DNA from: Haloferax namakaokahaiae
Lineage (GTDB): Archaea; Halobacteriota; Halobacteria; Halobacteriales; Haloferacaceae
DNA length: 64,000 nt
Direction of reading: 5' to 3'
Assembly: GCF_042663225.1 (NCBI RefSeq)
Contig: NZ_JBHTAA010000001.1
Span: 248,001 to 312,000 of the forward strand
Shown here: positions 8,682 through 16,566 of the stretch, piece by piece
How positions within the stretch are numbered: position 1 is the first letter of the stretch
Layout of the letters: every line of letters starts with the position of its first letter
The notes under the pieces: model-generated
What the model was told of the DNA's origin: nothing
What the model saw: the letters and a program-made list of their open reading frames with translations, nothing else
Database searches by the model: none
Made by a program: the position numbers and the translations under genes

Positions 8682-10367
8682 TTATCGGGGCACATCCGAC
8701 GGGGAGACATCGAACCGTTTGAGGAACTTCTGTACCGCCTCGTCACCCCCGACGATGGTTATCCGTTCGTCTCCGGAGAATCGCCACTGCGGGTCTATCG
8801 AAACCGTTTGCCCGTCTCCGTTCTCGATGGCGATGACGCGACAGCCGGTTTGTTCGTAGATGCGGGAGTTTTCGAGCTTCACCCCCGAAAACGGCGTGGC
8901 CGGAACGCGAACGAGGCGAATCTGACTCGCCGGCGCGAGCACGTCCTCGCCTCGAAGTTCTTTTGCGACCATCCTCGCGCTCACCCGCGGGACCGACAGG
9001 ACGTAGTCGGCCCCGGCGGTGAACGCTTTCTGAGTGGCCTCTGCGTCTCCGACGCGGACGAGGACCTCTATGTCGGGATTGAGTGATTGTGCCAGCACGG
9101 TCGTCAAGAGCGCAACCGAGTCGTCCGGGACACCGATGATGATGGCACCAGCGCTCTCTACTCCTGCGGCGAGCAAAACCTCCCGGGACCCCCCGTCACC
9201 GACGATATCGACGCCTTGTCGGTCTTCGGTGTCGATGGCGACGACTTCACCACCCGACTCTTCGATGACCTCCTTGGCGGCTTGCCCCACTTCTCCCACC
9301 CCGACGAGGACGAAGCGCTCGTGTTCGGTGAACGACCGGGGTGGCCGCGTGAACTCGCTCAGTTGCTTGAGTGCGGCCTCTTCACCCGACACTAACAGGA
9401 CGGTGTTCGGGCGGATGACCGCGTCCGGACTGGGGGGCAGTTGCAACTCGCCATCGAGCCACGCACCGACGATGTTGGCTCCGGTTCGCTCTCTGACCTT
9501 GGTCTCTCGGATGCTGCGCCCGACGAGTTTGCTCGAGTTGGAGACGGGGAGTTCCATCAGTTTCGTGTCACCGCCGAGTTCGATGGTGTCTCGCAACTCG
9601 GAACTGAACGAGGCGATGGCTTTCTCTGCGAGGCGGTGTCCCAAGACGCCGTGCGGTGACAACACGGTATTCGCGCCGACGGTGCGCAGTATCCCCTCCA
9701 TCTCGCTGTCGTCGGTCAGCGCGATGACGTCGATATCCGGCCGCACCCCTCGCACGGTGAGTATCGTGTTCACGTTCGCGTCGCCGGCGTCCGTGATGAC
9801 CGCCCGCGCAGTGTCGATGCTGGCTCGCTCGAAGGTCGATGCCGCCTGCGGAGAGCCGTGGATAGCGGCGTAGCCGCGGTTCGAGAGCGACTCGGCGTCC
9901 TCCCGTGAAGAGGAGATAAGCACGTATTCGATGCCGAGTTCGCGGAGTTCGTCGAGGAGAATCGCAGAGTCCCGGCGGTATTCGCAGATGACGACGTGGT
10001 CGGATTTCGGACTGAGCCGGTCGTCGAGGTTGACCTCAGCACCGGTAAAGAGCGGGATGATGATGAGACGGAGCGTGAAAAAGCCGATTGCGATGCCGGA
10101 GATCTGAATCAAGGCGACGAACAGAAACATCAGCGGATGGCTCCAGATGTCCGAATCTTGACCGTACCCCGTGGTGGTCATCGTCTGGATGACGAACTCG
10201 AACGAGGCGAAAATCGACTGTTCGACGCCTTCGAGTCGTGCCAGCGTGTAGTTGTACGCGAGCGTGTACAGGAGTACGAGCAACACGAGTCCGGTGAGGT
10301 AGTAGATGACGTGTCTGATTCGACGGCTTGGTTCGAACCGGCGAACCGACTCGGGGAGAGAGAACAT
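8682..10367 (-). CDS. Two-helix potassium channel with tandem RCK (TrkA-N/TrkA-C) domains
   Basis: 561 residues. TM1 at about 20-40, a selectivity filter TTTGYGQ at about 64-70, TM2 at about 79-107, then two full RCK units: RCK_N near 123-240 with RCK_C near 260-345, and RCK_N near 360-470 (VLVGVGEVGQAAKEVIE) with RCK_C near 480-561. This is the layout of calcium- or nucleotide-gated potassium channels of the MthK/GsuK kind, but with two regulatory units per chain. The filter ends in Gln where Asp is usual. It probably controls potassium flux, central to the salt-in strategy. The gene is divergent from a USP-transporter operon. Confidence 0.9.
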   Translation of the reverse strand: MFSLPESVRRFEPSRRIRHVIYYLTGLVLLVLLYTLAYNYTLARLEGVEQSIFASFEFVIQTMTTTGYGQDSDIWSHPLMFLFVALIQISGIAIGFFTLRLIIIPLFTGAEVNLDDRLSPKSDHVVICEYRRDSAILLDELRELGIEYVLISSSREDAESLSNRGYAAIHGSPQAASTFERASIDTARAVITDAGDANVNTILTVRGVRPDIDVIALTDDSEMEGILRTVGANTVLSPHGVLGHRLAEKAIASFSSELRDTIELGGDTKLMELPVSNSSKLVGRSIRETKVRERTGANIVGAWLDGELQLPPSPDAVIRPNTVLLVSGEEAALKQLSEFTRPPRSFTEHERFVLVGVGEVGQAAKEVIEESGGEVVAIDTEDRQGVDIVGDGGSREVLLAAGVESAGAIIIGVPDDSVALLTTVLAQSLNPDIEVLVRVGDAEATQKAFTAGADYVLSVPRVSARMVAKELRGEDVLAPASQIRLVRVPATPFSGVKLENSRIYEQTGCRVIAIENGDGQTVSIDPQWRFSGDERITIVGGDEAVQKFLKRFDVSPSDVPR

Positions 10368-10548
10368 GTTCGAATACGATAGTAGTACGGAGACCGAGAA
10401 AACAGTACGTGCCCATCGGGGGCACCGAGAAAGGTTCGAGCGTGGTCGTAGAACCGAGTGTTATCCGAACGCAACGAATTGGTCACGGCTTTGGATTCGC
10501 ACTGCGCGGGCGCGAACGCTTTTGCTTCGACGGGGAGAAACTTGTGTG

Positions 10549-11421
10549 ATGCATCACCCGAGGTCTGACAGGCCCGTCCTTGTCGGAATCGAGAGCTTGG
10601 ATGACGTCCAGCAGTTGGTGCGCACCGCTGGCGACCTCGCCGACCTCGGGGCGGGCACCGTGCGGCTCGTGACCGTCGCAGTAAAGCGGTCAGACTCCCC
10701 GTTTAGTGTGTTCACCGACGAGACTATCGTCCGGGAGTTCGCCGACAACAGCCACGAACTGCTCGACCGGGCGACCACACCAACGGGTGTCACCATCGAA
10801 CGCGACGTACTCGTCGCGCGGTCGGCCGCGAGGGGATTGCTCGCGGCGGTCGAGGAGACCGACCCAACCGCGCTCGTCGTCGGCTGGCGCGCGCAGAAAC
10901 GACGAACCGACGCCGTCTTCGGGACGACCATCGACGCGCTCGTCGAGCGTGCACCCTGCGACTTGTACGTCGAGCGGGTCGGCCACGAAGCGAACGGCGT
11001 CGATTCCGTCCTCCTCCCGGTGGCGGGTGGCCCGCACGTCGAGACCGCCGCTCGGGCGGCGATCGCTATCGCAGCCCGGAACGACGCCCGCGTGGTCGTG
11101 TTTTCGGTCGAGACATCCGGCGACGCCGCGGCATTCGTCGCCGAGGGGCGCGAGGCGCTGGCCGACGTGGACGTCCCCGACGTCCCGGTCGAGACGACGG
11201 TTCGGGAGAGCGACGACGTGACCGACGCCATCGTCGATGAGGCGGCCGCCCACGACGTGGTCGTGATGGGAGCAACCCGGCGGGGTCACCTCCGGCGGAA
11301 ACTCGTCGGGTCGGTCCCTCGACGGGTCGTCAATCGAACTGACCGGACGGTAATCCTCGCTCGAAACGGCGACGTAGTCGGTGGCCCGCTTCACAGCCTC
11401 GGTCGATTGCTCCGACGATGA
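10549..11421 (+). CDS. Universal stress protein with two UspA domains
   Basis: 290 residues, long enough for two UspA folds. The first half starts RPVLVGIESLDDV and ends with ALVVGWRAQKRRTDAVFGTTIDALVERAPCDLYV; the second starts SVLLPVAGGPH and ends VVMGATRRGHLRRKLVGSVPRRVVNRTDRTVILARN, containing the GxxRxG(x9)GS-like nucleotide-binding pattern. The start follows GTGTG directly and is preferred because the upstream 81 codons carry no family sequence. The stop overlaps the start of the phosphate carrier gene by four bases (ATGA), so it probably serves as the regulatory partner of that transporter. Confidence 0.85.
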   Translation: MHHPRSDRPVLVGIESLDDVQQLVRTAGDLADLGAGTVRLVTVAVKRSDSPFSVFTDETIVREFADNSHELLDRATTPTGVTIERDVLVARSAARGLLAAVEETDPTALVVGWRAQKRRTDAVFGTTIDALVERAPCDLYVERVGHEANGVDSVLLPVAGGPHVETAARAAIAIAARNDARVVVFSVETSGDAAAFVAEGREALADVDVPDVPVETTVRESDDVTDAIVDEAAAHDVVVMGATRRGHLRRKLVGSVPRRVVNRTDRTVILARNGDVVGGPLHSLGRLLRR

Positions 11422-12623
11422 CGGTGGCCGTGTTCTGGGTACTCGTCGGGCTCGCAACCGTCACCAGCTTCGCCACGGCGTGGACGCTCGGTGCGAACAG
11501 TAACTCGCCGCCGTTCGCCCCTGCAATCGGCGCGAACGCCGTCTCGACGATGCGTGCGGCCTTCCTCATCGGCATCCTCGCCGCACTTGGCGCACTCACG
11601 CAGGGAGGCAGTATCTCCGAGACCGTCGGGTCGGGACTCATCGATGGTGTCGCGTTCACCTCGTTGGCGGCCATCACCGGACTCCTGACCGCCACCGCCT
11701 TCATGGGGTTCGGTATCTACACCGGGTACCCGGTTCCGGCCGCATTTGCGACCACGGGTGCGATGATCGGCGTCGGGCTGTCGCTCGGTGGCGACCCGGC
11801 GTTCGATACGTATCGGCGCATCGTGACGTTCTGGGCACTCGTACCGCCCGTATCCGGCGGGCTGGCGTATCTCACCGCCAAGCTGTTGCGGCGTGACGAC
11901 ATTCCGGAGACGGTGGCGATTCCCCTGTTGGCGAGTATCGTCGGTGGCATCGTCGCAAACATCCAGTTGGGTATCATCCCCTCCCCGACCGGCGCAGCAC
12001 AGGAGTCGGTAGCCGGGTTCGTCTCGGGAACCCTCCCGGCCCTGACCGTCGCAGGCATCGACATCGCCACCGTCGTCGTGACGCTGCTCTTCGCCGCCGT
12101 GAGCTTTCGGCTCATCCGACGGCGAACCCAAGCGTCCATCGACAAGGGGGTCAAGACGTTCCTCATCGTGCTCGGAAGCGTCGTCGCGTTCTCGAGCGGC
12201 GGAAGTCAGGTGGGACTGGCGACCGGGCCGCTGGAGAACATCTACCGGGCCGAACTGGGCCTGCCGGCGATTGCGCTACTGGCACTCGGGGCGGCTGGCA
12301 TCCTCAGCGGAGCGTGGATGGGTGCACCGCGTCTGCTCCAAGCGACGTCCCGCGAGTACGCACAGCTCGGCATTCGACGCTCTATCGCCGCGTTAGTGCC
12401 CGGGTTCATCATCGCACAACTCGCCATCACCCTCGGCATCCCGATATCGTTCAACAACATCATCATCTCCGGCGTAATCGGTGGCGGGCTCGCTGGTGGC
12501 TCCGCGGGCGTCTCACGTCGAAAAATCGGCTTCACGCTGGGCTTTTGGGTCCTCACTCTGGGTATGTCGATACTGATTGGATTCGAACTCTACCGGCTCT
12601 TCGCCGCGGTTCTCGGGGCGTGA
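11418..12623 (+). CDS. PiT-family inorganic phosphate transporter-like permease
   Basis: 401 residues with ten or more membrane segments. The N-terminal TAWTLGANSNSPPFAPAIGANAVSTMRAAFLIG corresponds to the first PiT signature (GANDVANAFGTSVGS-like), and a second copy near residues 340-375 (PISFNNIIISGVIGGGLAGG) mirrors the internal repeat of the family. PiT proteins are cation:phosphate or sulfate symporters. It is translationally coupled to the preceding two-domain USP. Substrate phosphate is likely from the family but not proved here. Confidence 0.82.
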   Translation: MTVAVFWVLVGLATVTSFATAWTLGANSNSPPFAPAIGANAVSTMRAAFLIGILAALGALTQGGSISETVGSGLIDGVAFTSLAAITGLLTATAFMGFGIYTGYPVPAAFATTGAMIGVGLSLGGDPAFDTYRRIVTFWALVPPVSGGLAYLTAKLLRRDDIPETVAIPLLASIVGGIVANIQLGIIPSPTGAAQESVAGFVSGTLPALTVAGIDIATVVVTLLFAAVSFRLIRRRTQASIDKGVKTFLIVLGSVVAFSSGGSQVGLATGPLENIYRAELGLPAIALLALGAAGILSGAWMGAPRLLQATSREYAQLGIRRSIAALVPGFIIAQLAITLGIPISFNNIIISGVIGGGLAGGSAGVSRRKIGFTLGFWVLTLGMSILIGFELYRLFAAVLGA

Positions 12624-13055
12624 TCACTTGATGACCGTCACCGGCACGGAGGACTTCCCAACGACGGTCGAAGCGACAGTCCCGAGGAGCCGACGGCTGA
12701 GCGCGTTCCGGTCTCCTTCGTGTCCACCCATGACGATGTGGTCAATCTCGTGCGCATCGACGTACGCGAGGATAGTCTCCGCTGGGTCGCCCGCTTCGAC
12801 CGTGGTATCGACGCTGTGGCCCGTCTCCGCTACCCGTCGTTTCGCGTCTGCGACGAGGGTTTCGGCCCGTTCGTGAGCGGCTGCCTCCCGTGAGTCGCCG
12901 ACGCCGAGTATCCCCCCTTCACTCATCGTGCCATCGAGGGGCGTCACCACGTTCAACACCGTTACCGGACAGTCGAACGTGGCGAGTGCGTGTGCTAACG
13001 CGTCGTCTGCGAGCGGCGACCCGTCCAGTGGGACGAGGACGTGAGATGGATCCAT
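12624..13055 (-). CDS. Universal stress protein (single UspA domain)
   Basis: 143 residues: SHVLVPLDGSPLADDALAHALA at the N-terminus and HIVMGGHEGDRNALSRRLLGTVASTVVGKSSVPVTVIK at the C-terminus, the ATP-binding G-x2-G-x9-G(S/T) region of the UspA fold. It converges on the phosphate carrier, ending immediately at its stop. The ATG at 13055 is supported by a TATA-like GTATAC about 30 nt upstream on the minus strand. Confidence 0.87.
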   Translation of the reverse strand: MDPSHVLVPLDGSPLADDALAHALATFDCPVTVLNVVTPLDGTMSEGGILGVGDSREAAAHERAETLVADAKRRVAETGHSVDTTVEAGDPAETILAYVDAHEIDHIVMGGHEGDRNALSRRLLGTVASTVVGKSSVPVTVIK

Positions 13056-13160
13056 ACGCACTCTCGGCGGCCGAAACACAAGTATACCGACGGTGCTCGC
13101 GGTGCGCGACGATACTGCTTCGGGGTCTGCACAATCTCGGAATAGTCTAAGAGCGTCTCT

Positions 13161-13181
13161 GAAATGTCGCCCAGGACACTA
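13161..13181. repeat. Direct repeat, left copy (21 bp)
   Basis: A 21-bp sequence containing GTCGCCCAGGACACT occurs here and, without mismatch, at 14448-14468 in the same orientation, 1287 bp apart. The two copies bracket the TetR and VOC genes. Only the left copy forms a hairpin with its flank (TCGCCC with GGGCGA). Confidence 0.85.
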
Positions 13182-13253
13182 CCGGGCGAGAATCTACTAA
13201 TGGAAAACGACGCTGGTGCGTCAATCAGCTAATTCAAGAACCAGACACTGGAA

Positions 13254-13880
13254 TTATTCCGGGTGTGTGGATGCTCTGAGTACGTTCGATTCGAACTGGG
13301 CGACCATTTCCAAGCACGTCTCTCGTGCCGTCTCGATATCGAGTGAGAGGTCCTGGGTGCGCGCACCTTCGATAGCACCGAGGAGGAACACGGCAGCGTC
13401 TGTTGGGTCGAACTGCCGATACGTGCCATCATCGATGCCTTCTTCCAAAATTCCAGCAGTCAACGCGACCAGATATTCGCGGTTTCGAGTGAATCGCGCT
13501 CGAAGGTCGGAGTCGTGGACCGCCAGTGCTTGAAGTTGGTTGATTGCGATGTAGTAATGGCGACCGTTTTCATCTACTCCACCGGGGCCGTACGCGTGGA
13601 ATTCCAGTACTGACCAGAGTTTGTCGCTCGGTTCGTCTTCGTCGTCAATTTCCAGCAGGCGTTTCGTCCCGTCGAAAATGTGATCCAAGAGTGACCGGAG
13701 GAGGTCTTTCTTGGAATCGAAGTAGTAGTGGACGAGCCCCCGGTTCTTGCCAGCCCGTTCGGCTACTTTTCTGAGCGTGAGTCCATCATACCCATCCTCT
13801 GCGAGTACCCACACTGTCGCTTCCATAATCATCTCGTGGGTTTCGAACTGTTCCCAAAACTCATCGCCCGGTTCCGGCAT
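13254..13880 (-). CDS. TetR/AcrR family transcriptional regulator
   Basis: 208 residues. The N-terminal helix-turn-helix is clear: IMEATVWVLAEDGYDGLTLRKVAERAGKNRGLVHYYFDSKKDLL near residues 17-62. The C-terminal ligand domain resembles the BetI/TetR_C6 kind (ALAVHDSDLRARFTRNREYLVALTAGILEEGIDDGTYRQFDPTDAAVFLLGAIEG). It is divergent from a VOC-family gene across 128 bp that contain two inverted repeats, so repression of that gene and of itself is the likely role. The ATG at 13880 gives a standard N-terminus; an upstream non-ATG extension would run into the VOC gene. Confidence 0.9.
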   Translation of the reverse strand: MPEPGDEFWEQFETHEMIMEATVWVLAEDGYDGLTLRKVAERAGKNRGLVHYYFDSKKDLLRSLLDHIFDGTKRLLEIDDEDEPSDKLWSVLEFHAYGPGGVDENGRHYYIAINQLQALAVHDSDLRARFTRNREYLVALTAGILEEGIDDGTYRQFDPTDAAVFLLGAIEGARTQDLSLDIETARETCLEMVAQFESNVLRASTHPE

Positions 13881-13941
13881 AGGAGGCGATACTCGCCATA
13901 GACAATTCAATCTGCATATTTGTGGGACGTGGACCACCGGA

Positions 13942-13962
13942 AGGCTTATGAAACGAAAGCCG
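13942..13962. promoter_or_regulatory. Inverted repeat GGCTT/AAGCC, operator candidate
   Basis: GGCTT and AAGCC lie in opposite orientation around an 11-nt centre that includes the AT-rich ATGAAACG, in the intergenic region between the TetR and VOC starts. It may mark the promoter of one of the two genes and a regulator site. Confidence 0.35.
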
Positions 13963-13970
13963 AATTCTGA

Positions 13971-13988
13971 TTTAGCCGCTTGGCTAAA
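13971..13988. promoter_or_regulatory. Perfect 7-bp palindrome, TetR operator candidate
   Basis: TTTAGCC and GGCTAAA flank a GCTT spacer, ending 20 nt upstream of the VOC start at 14009. Perfect palindromes of this size between a TetR gene and its divergent neighbour are usual operators, and this position would block the VOC transcript. It shares the GGCT/AGCC core with the repeat at 13942-13962. Confidence 0.5.
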
Positions 13989-14008
13989 AGCGGTCATGGA
14001 GAAAGAAG

Positions 14009-14413
14009 ATGTTTCAAAAACTATCGATGGTGACGCGAATCGTAACGGACCAAGAAGAAGCACTGGCGTTCTATAGAGATAAACTTGGATTCGAAATCAC
14101 CAGAGATTTCGATGGTCCACACGGCCGGTTTCTGTCTGTCGCTCCGGCGGGTGGCGAAAGTGCCGACCTCGTACTGATGACTCCGGATGCGTTCAGCGAA
14201 AAAAGCGAAGAGTTAGCCACCGTAATCGGGAACGATATCGGTCTCATCTACGAGGTGGATGACTGCCGGGAGACCTACGAAAACCTGACCGAGAAGGGAG
14301 TAACGTTCCAAGGGGAACCAGAGCAGATGCCGTGGGGGATTCAGGCAGTCGCGTTCGATCAGGACGGAAACGACATAGTCATTCAAGAGTCGGTTGCGCC
14401 GAATTCGGCCTGA
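14009..14413 (+). CDS. VOC-family protein (glyoxalase/bleomycin-resistance fold)
   Basis: 134 residues. The start VTRIVTDQEEALAFYRDKLGFEITRD and the end WGIQAVAFDQDGNDIVIQES are the two halves of a vicinal oxygen chelate domain. Such proteins are glyoxalases, dioxygenases or antibiotic-binding proteins; the chemistry is not evident. A purine-rich GGAGAAAGAAG precedes the ATG. Its position beside a divergent TetR regulator suggests an inducible detoxification role. Base composition of this pair is lower in GC than neighbouring genes. Confidence 0.85.
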   Translation: MFQKLSMVTRIVTDQEEALAFYRDKLGFEITRDFDGPHGRFLSVAPAGGESADLVLMTPDAFSEKSEELATVIGNDIGLIYEVDDCRETYENLTEKGVTFQGEPEQMPWGIQAVAFDQDGNDIVIQESVAPNSA

Positions 14414-14726
14414 CTTCGAAGCGATAGCTACTCTATTTCTGGATTTGGAAATGTCGCCCAGGACACTAACGGCCGGTCTCATCCCTTGGCGGCGTGCCGC
14501 GTCAACCGGGAAACCCTCGTGCCAGGCGGTCCGTCTTTCGGGCGCGGACGTTCCGAAGTACACCGGTGTTCACCGGCCAGTAGATATCGCACACCCGGGT
14601 TCTCCGTGCTGTCATCGCTCCCGAAGTGGGAGTACTCGGACGGGGATTTGAGGTGCGCACCGACTCTAGTGCGTGGAGGATAAAACGAGTTCCGACCGAG
14701 TCGCGTGGGAAAATCCGTCGTGCCGG
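14414..14726. other. 313-nt region with GC-rich hairpins or a protein remnant
   Basis: No intact gene is supported. The region contains the right copy of the 21-bp repeat and, after it, several short inverted repeats: GTCCG/CGGAC near 14530-14549, CCGGTG at 14563-14568 with CACCGG at 14571-14576, and CTCCC at 14618-14622 with GGGAG at 14628-14632. On the minus strand a frame reading RTAWHEGFPVDAARRQGMRP runs into the repeat with acceptable codon use, so a decayed gene is the alternative to a structured RNA. Confidence 0.35.
14448..14468. repeat. Direct repeat, right copy (21 bp)
   Basis: Identical to 13161-13181 in sequence and orientation, located 34 bp after the VOC stop. Together the copies delimit a segment of about 1.29 kb with the TetR/VOC pair. 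No terminal inverted repeats and no integrase or transposase are present inside. Confidence 0.85.
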
Positions 14727-16112
14727 TTACAACTCGTACTCGTCTTCGGTCAGTTGGACGTACTTCCCGTTACGGTACTTGAGTTTCGTCTTCTGGTACT
14801 GCGTGGCGAGTTTCGCCGCGCTGAATCCGGCGGTGAACTTGCTCGCGGTGAACGCCTTGTAGCCCTCGTCGTCGGCCAGCAGTTTGCGGGCCGCTTTGAA
14901 CGTCTTGTCCCACTGCTTGGGCGTGTAGTCGTGGACGATTTCGGCCATCGCCACGTTGCGGAGAATCTCGTCGCCGATGGCGTCTTTCCAGCGTTCGTTG
15001 TACTCGGAGAGGTCGCCGGCGGCGGCGAGTTCGCCCGCGATTGCGCCGGTTCGGACGGCGACGTGGTCGCCGCCTTCGTGGAATGCGGAGGTCGAACCCA
15101 TCGCACCGCCGGTGACGGCGATGCCGGCCTGCACGGGAGAGTCGATCGGGCGCGTCGAAGAGATAGAGTAGGTTTCGGTGCCCTTGGTCTTCCCGCGGTC
15201 CTCGACGAGCGGGAAGTCTTCGTCGATGTCGTACTCGTCGCCGTACTCCTGTTCGAGCAAGCGGCGGATGTACTCACGACCCTGCGGGATGCGCTCGTCC
15301 TCGGGACGGAGGAGTTTGTAGTCGTCGCGGTCTTCGACCTCGTCGATGTCCATCCCGATGGGCATCGTCAGGCCGACGCGGCAGACGTTGTTGTCGTTCG
15401 GGAAAATCCACGGGTAGGCCGTGTGGCCGGGCATGTAGCCCCACCAGAACTTGATTGCACCGTCCACTTCGTCGAACAGTTCGGGCGGGAACTCGCGGTG
15501 TTCCTGATAGGCGATGTGGTTGACCTTGGGCGCAGCGAGGCGGTCGGTAATCGGGAAGGGGAGGTACTCGTCGAGGACCTTGTTCGTCACCGTGCGCTGG
15601 GGACCGTCTGCGAGGACGAGGAAGTCCGCGCCGATGTTGTCGCCCCGTGCGAGGCTGACGACGTGTCGGGGGTCACTCCCTGCGGCGTCGAGGTCCGTCT
15701 CCACGTCGCGGACGGAGGCTTTGAGGCGGTACTCGGCACCCGCCTCCTCGGCGCGACTCCGCATCCAGTCGTCGAACTTCGCACGGTGGAAAGTGTACCC
15801 GAATTCGTCGTACGACGAGTCGATGCCCGTACTGCGGAGGGTGACAGATTCGGTCGGGCCGATGAACTCGGCGCGGTCGAGGTGGTCGAGGAGGACGCCA
15901 TCCGGGAACTCGTCCGGGTGGATGCCCATGATATCGACCCAGTAGTCGAGGATGCCAGCGGCGTCCGTCGAATCCGGACCGAGACCCTGTCGGTCCGCAC
16001 GAGGGACGCCCTTTTCGAGGACGACGACGGAGGCACCGGCCGATGCAGCGGCGTGTGCCGCCGACGTGCCCGCCGGGCCACCGCCCACGATGGCGACGTC
16101 TACGCGTTCCAT
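14727..16112 (-). CDS. Geranylgeranyl-reductase-family FAD-dependent oxidoreductase
   Basis: 461 residues beginning MERVDVAIVGGGPAGTSAAHAAASAGASVVVLEKG, an FAD-binding GxGxxG motif and the acidic residue that binds ribose. The middle (FLVLADGPQRTVTNK) carries the DG motif, and KFWWGYMPGHTAYPWIFPNDNNVCRVGL matches the substrate-side region of the geranylgeranyl reductase family. In archaea such enzymes saturate isoprenoid chains of membrane lipids or menaquinone; which of these applies is not visible. ITGGAMGSTSAFHEGGDHVAVRTG is the C-terminal FAD-binding element. The ATG at 16112 is the first that begins at the beta strand of the Rossmann fold. Confidence 0.85.
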   Translation of the reverse strand: MERVDVAIVGGGPAGTSAAHAAASAGASVVVLEKGVPRADRQGLGPDSTDAAGILDYWVDIMGIHPDEFPDGVLLDHLDRAEFIGPTESVTLRSTGIDSSYDEFGYTFHRAKFDDWMRSRAEEAGAEYRLKASVRDVETDLDAAGSDPRHVVSLARGDNIGADFLVLADGPQRTVTNKVLDEYLPFPITDRLAAPKVNHIAYQEHREFPPELFDEVDGAIKFWWGYMPGHTAYPWIFPNDNNVCRVGLTMPIGMDIDEVEDRDDYKLLRPEDERIPQGREYIRRLLEQEYGDEYDIDEDFPLVEDRGKTKGTETYSISSTRPIDSPVQAGIAVTGGAMGSTSAFHEGGDHVAVRTGAIAGELAAAGDLSEYNERWKDAIGDEILRNVAMAEIVHDYTPKQWDKTFKAARKLLADDEGYKAFTASKFTAGFSAAKLATQYQKTKLKYRNGKYVQLTEDEYEL

Positions 16113-16228
16113 ACCGGTACAGGTCTCTGGGCGTCTATTAAACCCCCTGAACCGTTTCGGGAGGTCTGTGTGGTGCGTTATACGACACATGTAGCCCCGA
16201 TACCGTTGTTGATAACCGGGGGCGGAGG

Positions 16229-16238
16229 TTTATCAAAC
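16229..16238 (+). promoter_or_regulatory. TATA box about 30 nt upstream of the ATG at 16261
   Basis: TTTATCAAAC precedes the ATG at 16261 by about 23-32 nt. It suggests that transcription begins at or near 16261, upstream of the conventional start of the dehydrogenase gene at 16567. Confidence 0.5.
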
Positions 16239-16260
16239 ATCTCGCCAGATTTCAGAGGAA

Positions 16261-16566
16261 ATGAGCATCGACGACTCCGAGCGAAATCGAGAGCCGGTCG
16301 TCTTTCGGGACGAGACTGGCGATTTCGTCTTCGTCGAGAGCGGTGCCGCCCCGCAGGGGTATGCCCCCGTCGCGTGGAAACTCGGCGACGACGGTTCCCG
16401 ATTCGTCGTCGATGCGTCGGTCGATGCGGTCGAAGTGACACGGCTCATCTCACGGGGCCGAACCGCTCTTCGAAGAGACACGTCCCACGAACCCTCCTCG
16501 TCACCCGCACTCTCACAGTCGAACGAAATCGAACAGATTCATCACGCAATTAGCGAACAATCGAGT
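16261..16566 (+). other. In-frame 102-codon extension before the dehydrogenase, possibly translated
   Basis: Starting at an ATG behind GAGGAA and a TATA box, the frame is open for 102 codons and joins the dehydrogenase frame without a stop. The first 80 residues (PVVFRDETGDFVFVESG, YAPVAWKLGDDGSRFVVD) look like real haloarchaeal protein with ordinary codon bias; the last 20-25 are Ser/Gln/Ile-rich and less convincing. It may be a separate small protein whose stop was lost, an N-terminal domain of the dehydrogenase, or untranslated leader. I do not recognise the domain. Confidence 0.4.

Noticed and set aside
13161..14468. Intact insertion sequence between the direct repeats
   Set aside because: The segment has no transposase or integrase and no terminal inverted repeats; only TetR and VOC genes are inside.
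14673..16553. Long plus-strand open frame opposite the geranylgeranyl-reductase gene
   Set aside because: It is the antisense shadow of the FAD oxidoreductase: GC-rich coding strand leaves long stop-free frames on the other strand; no family sequence.
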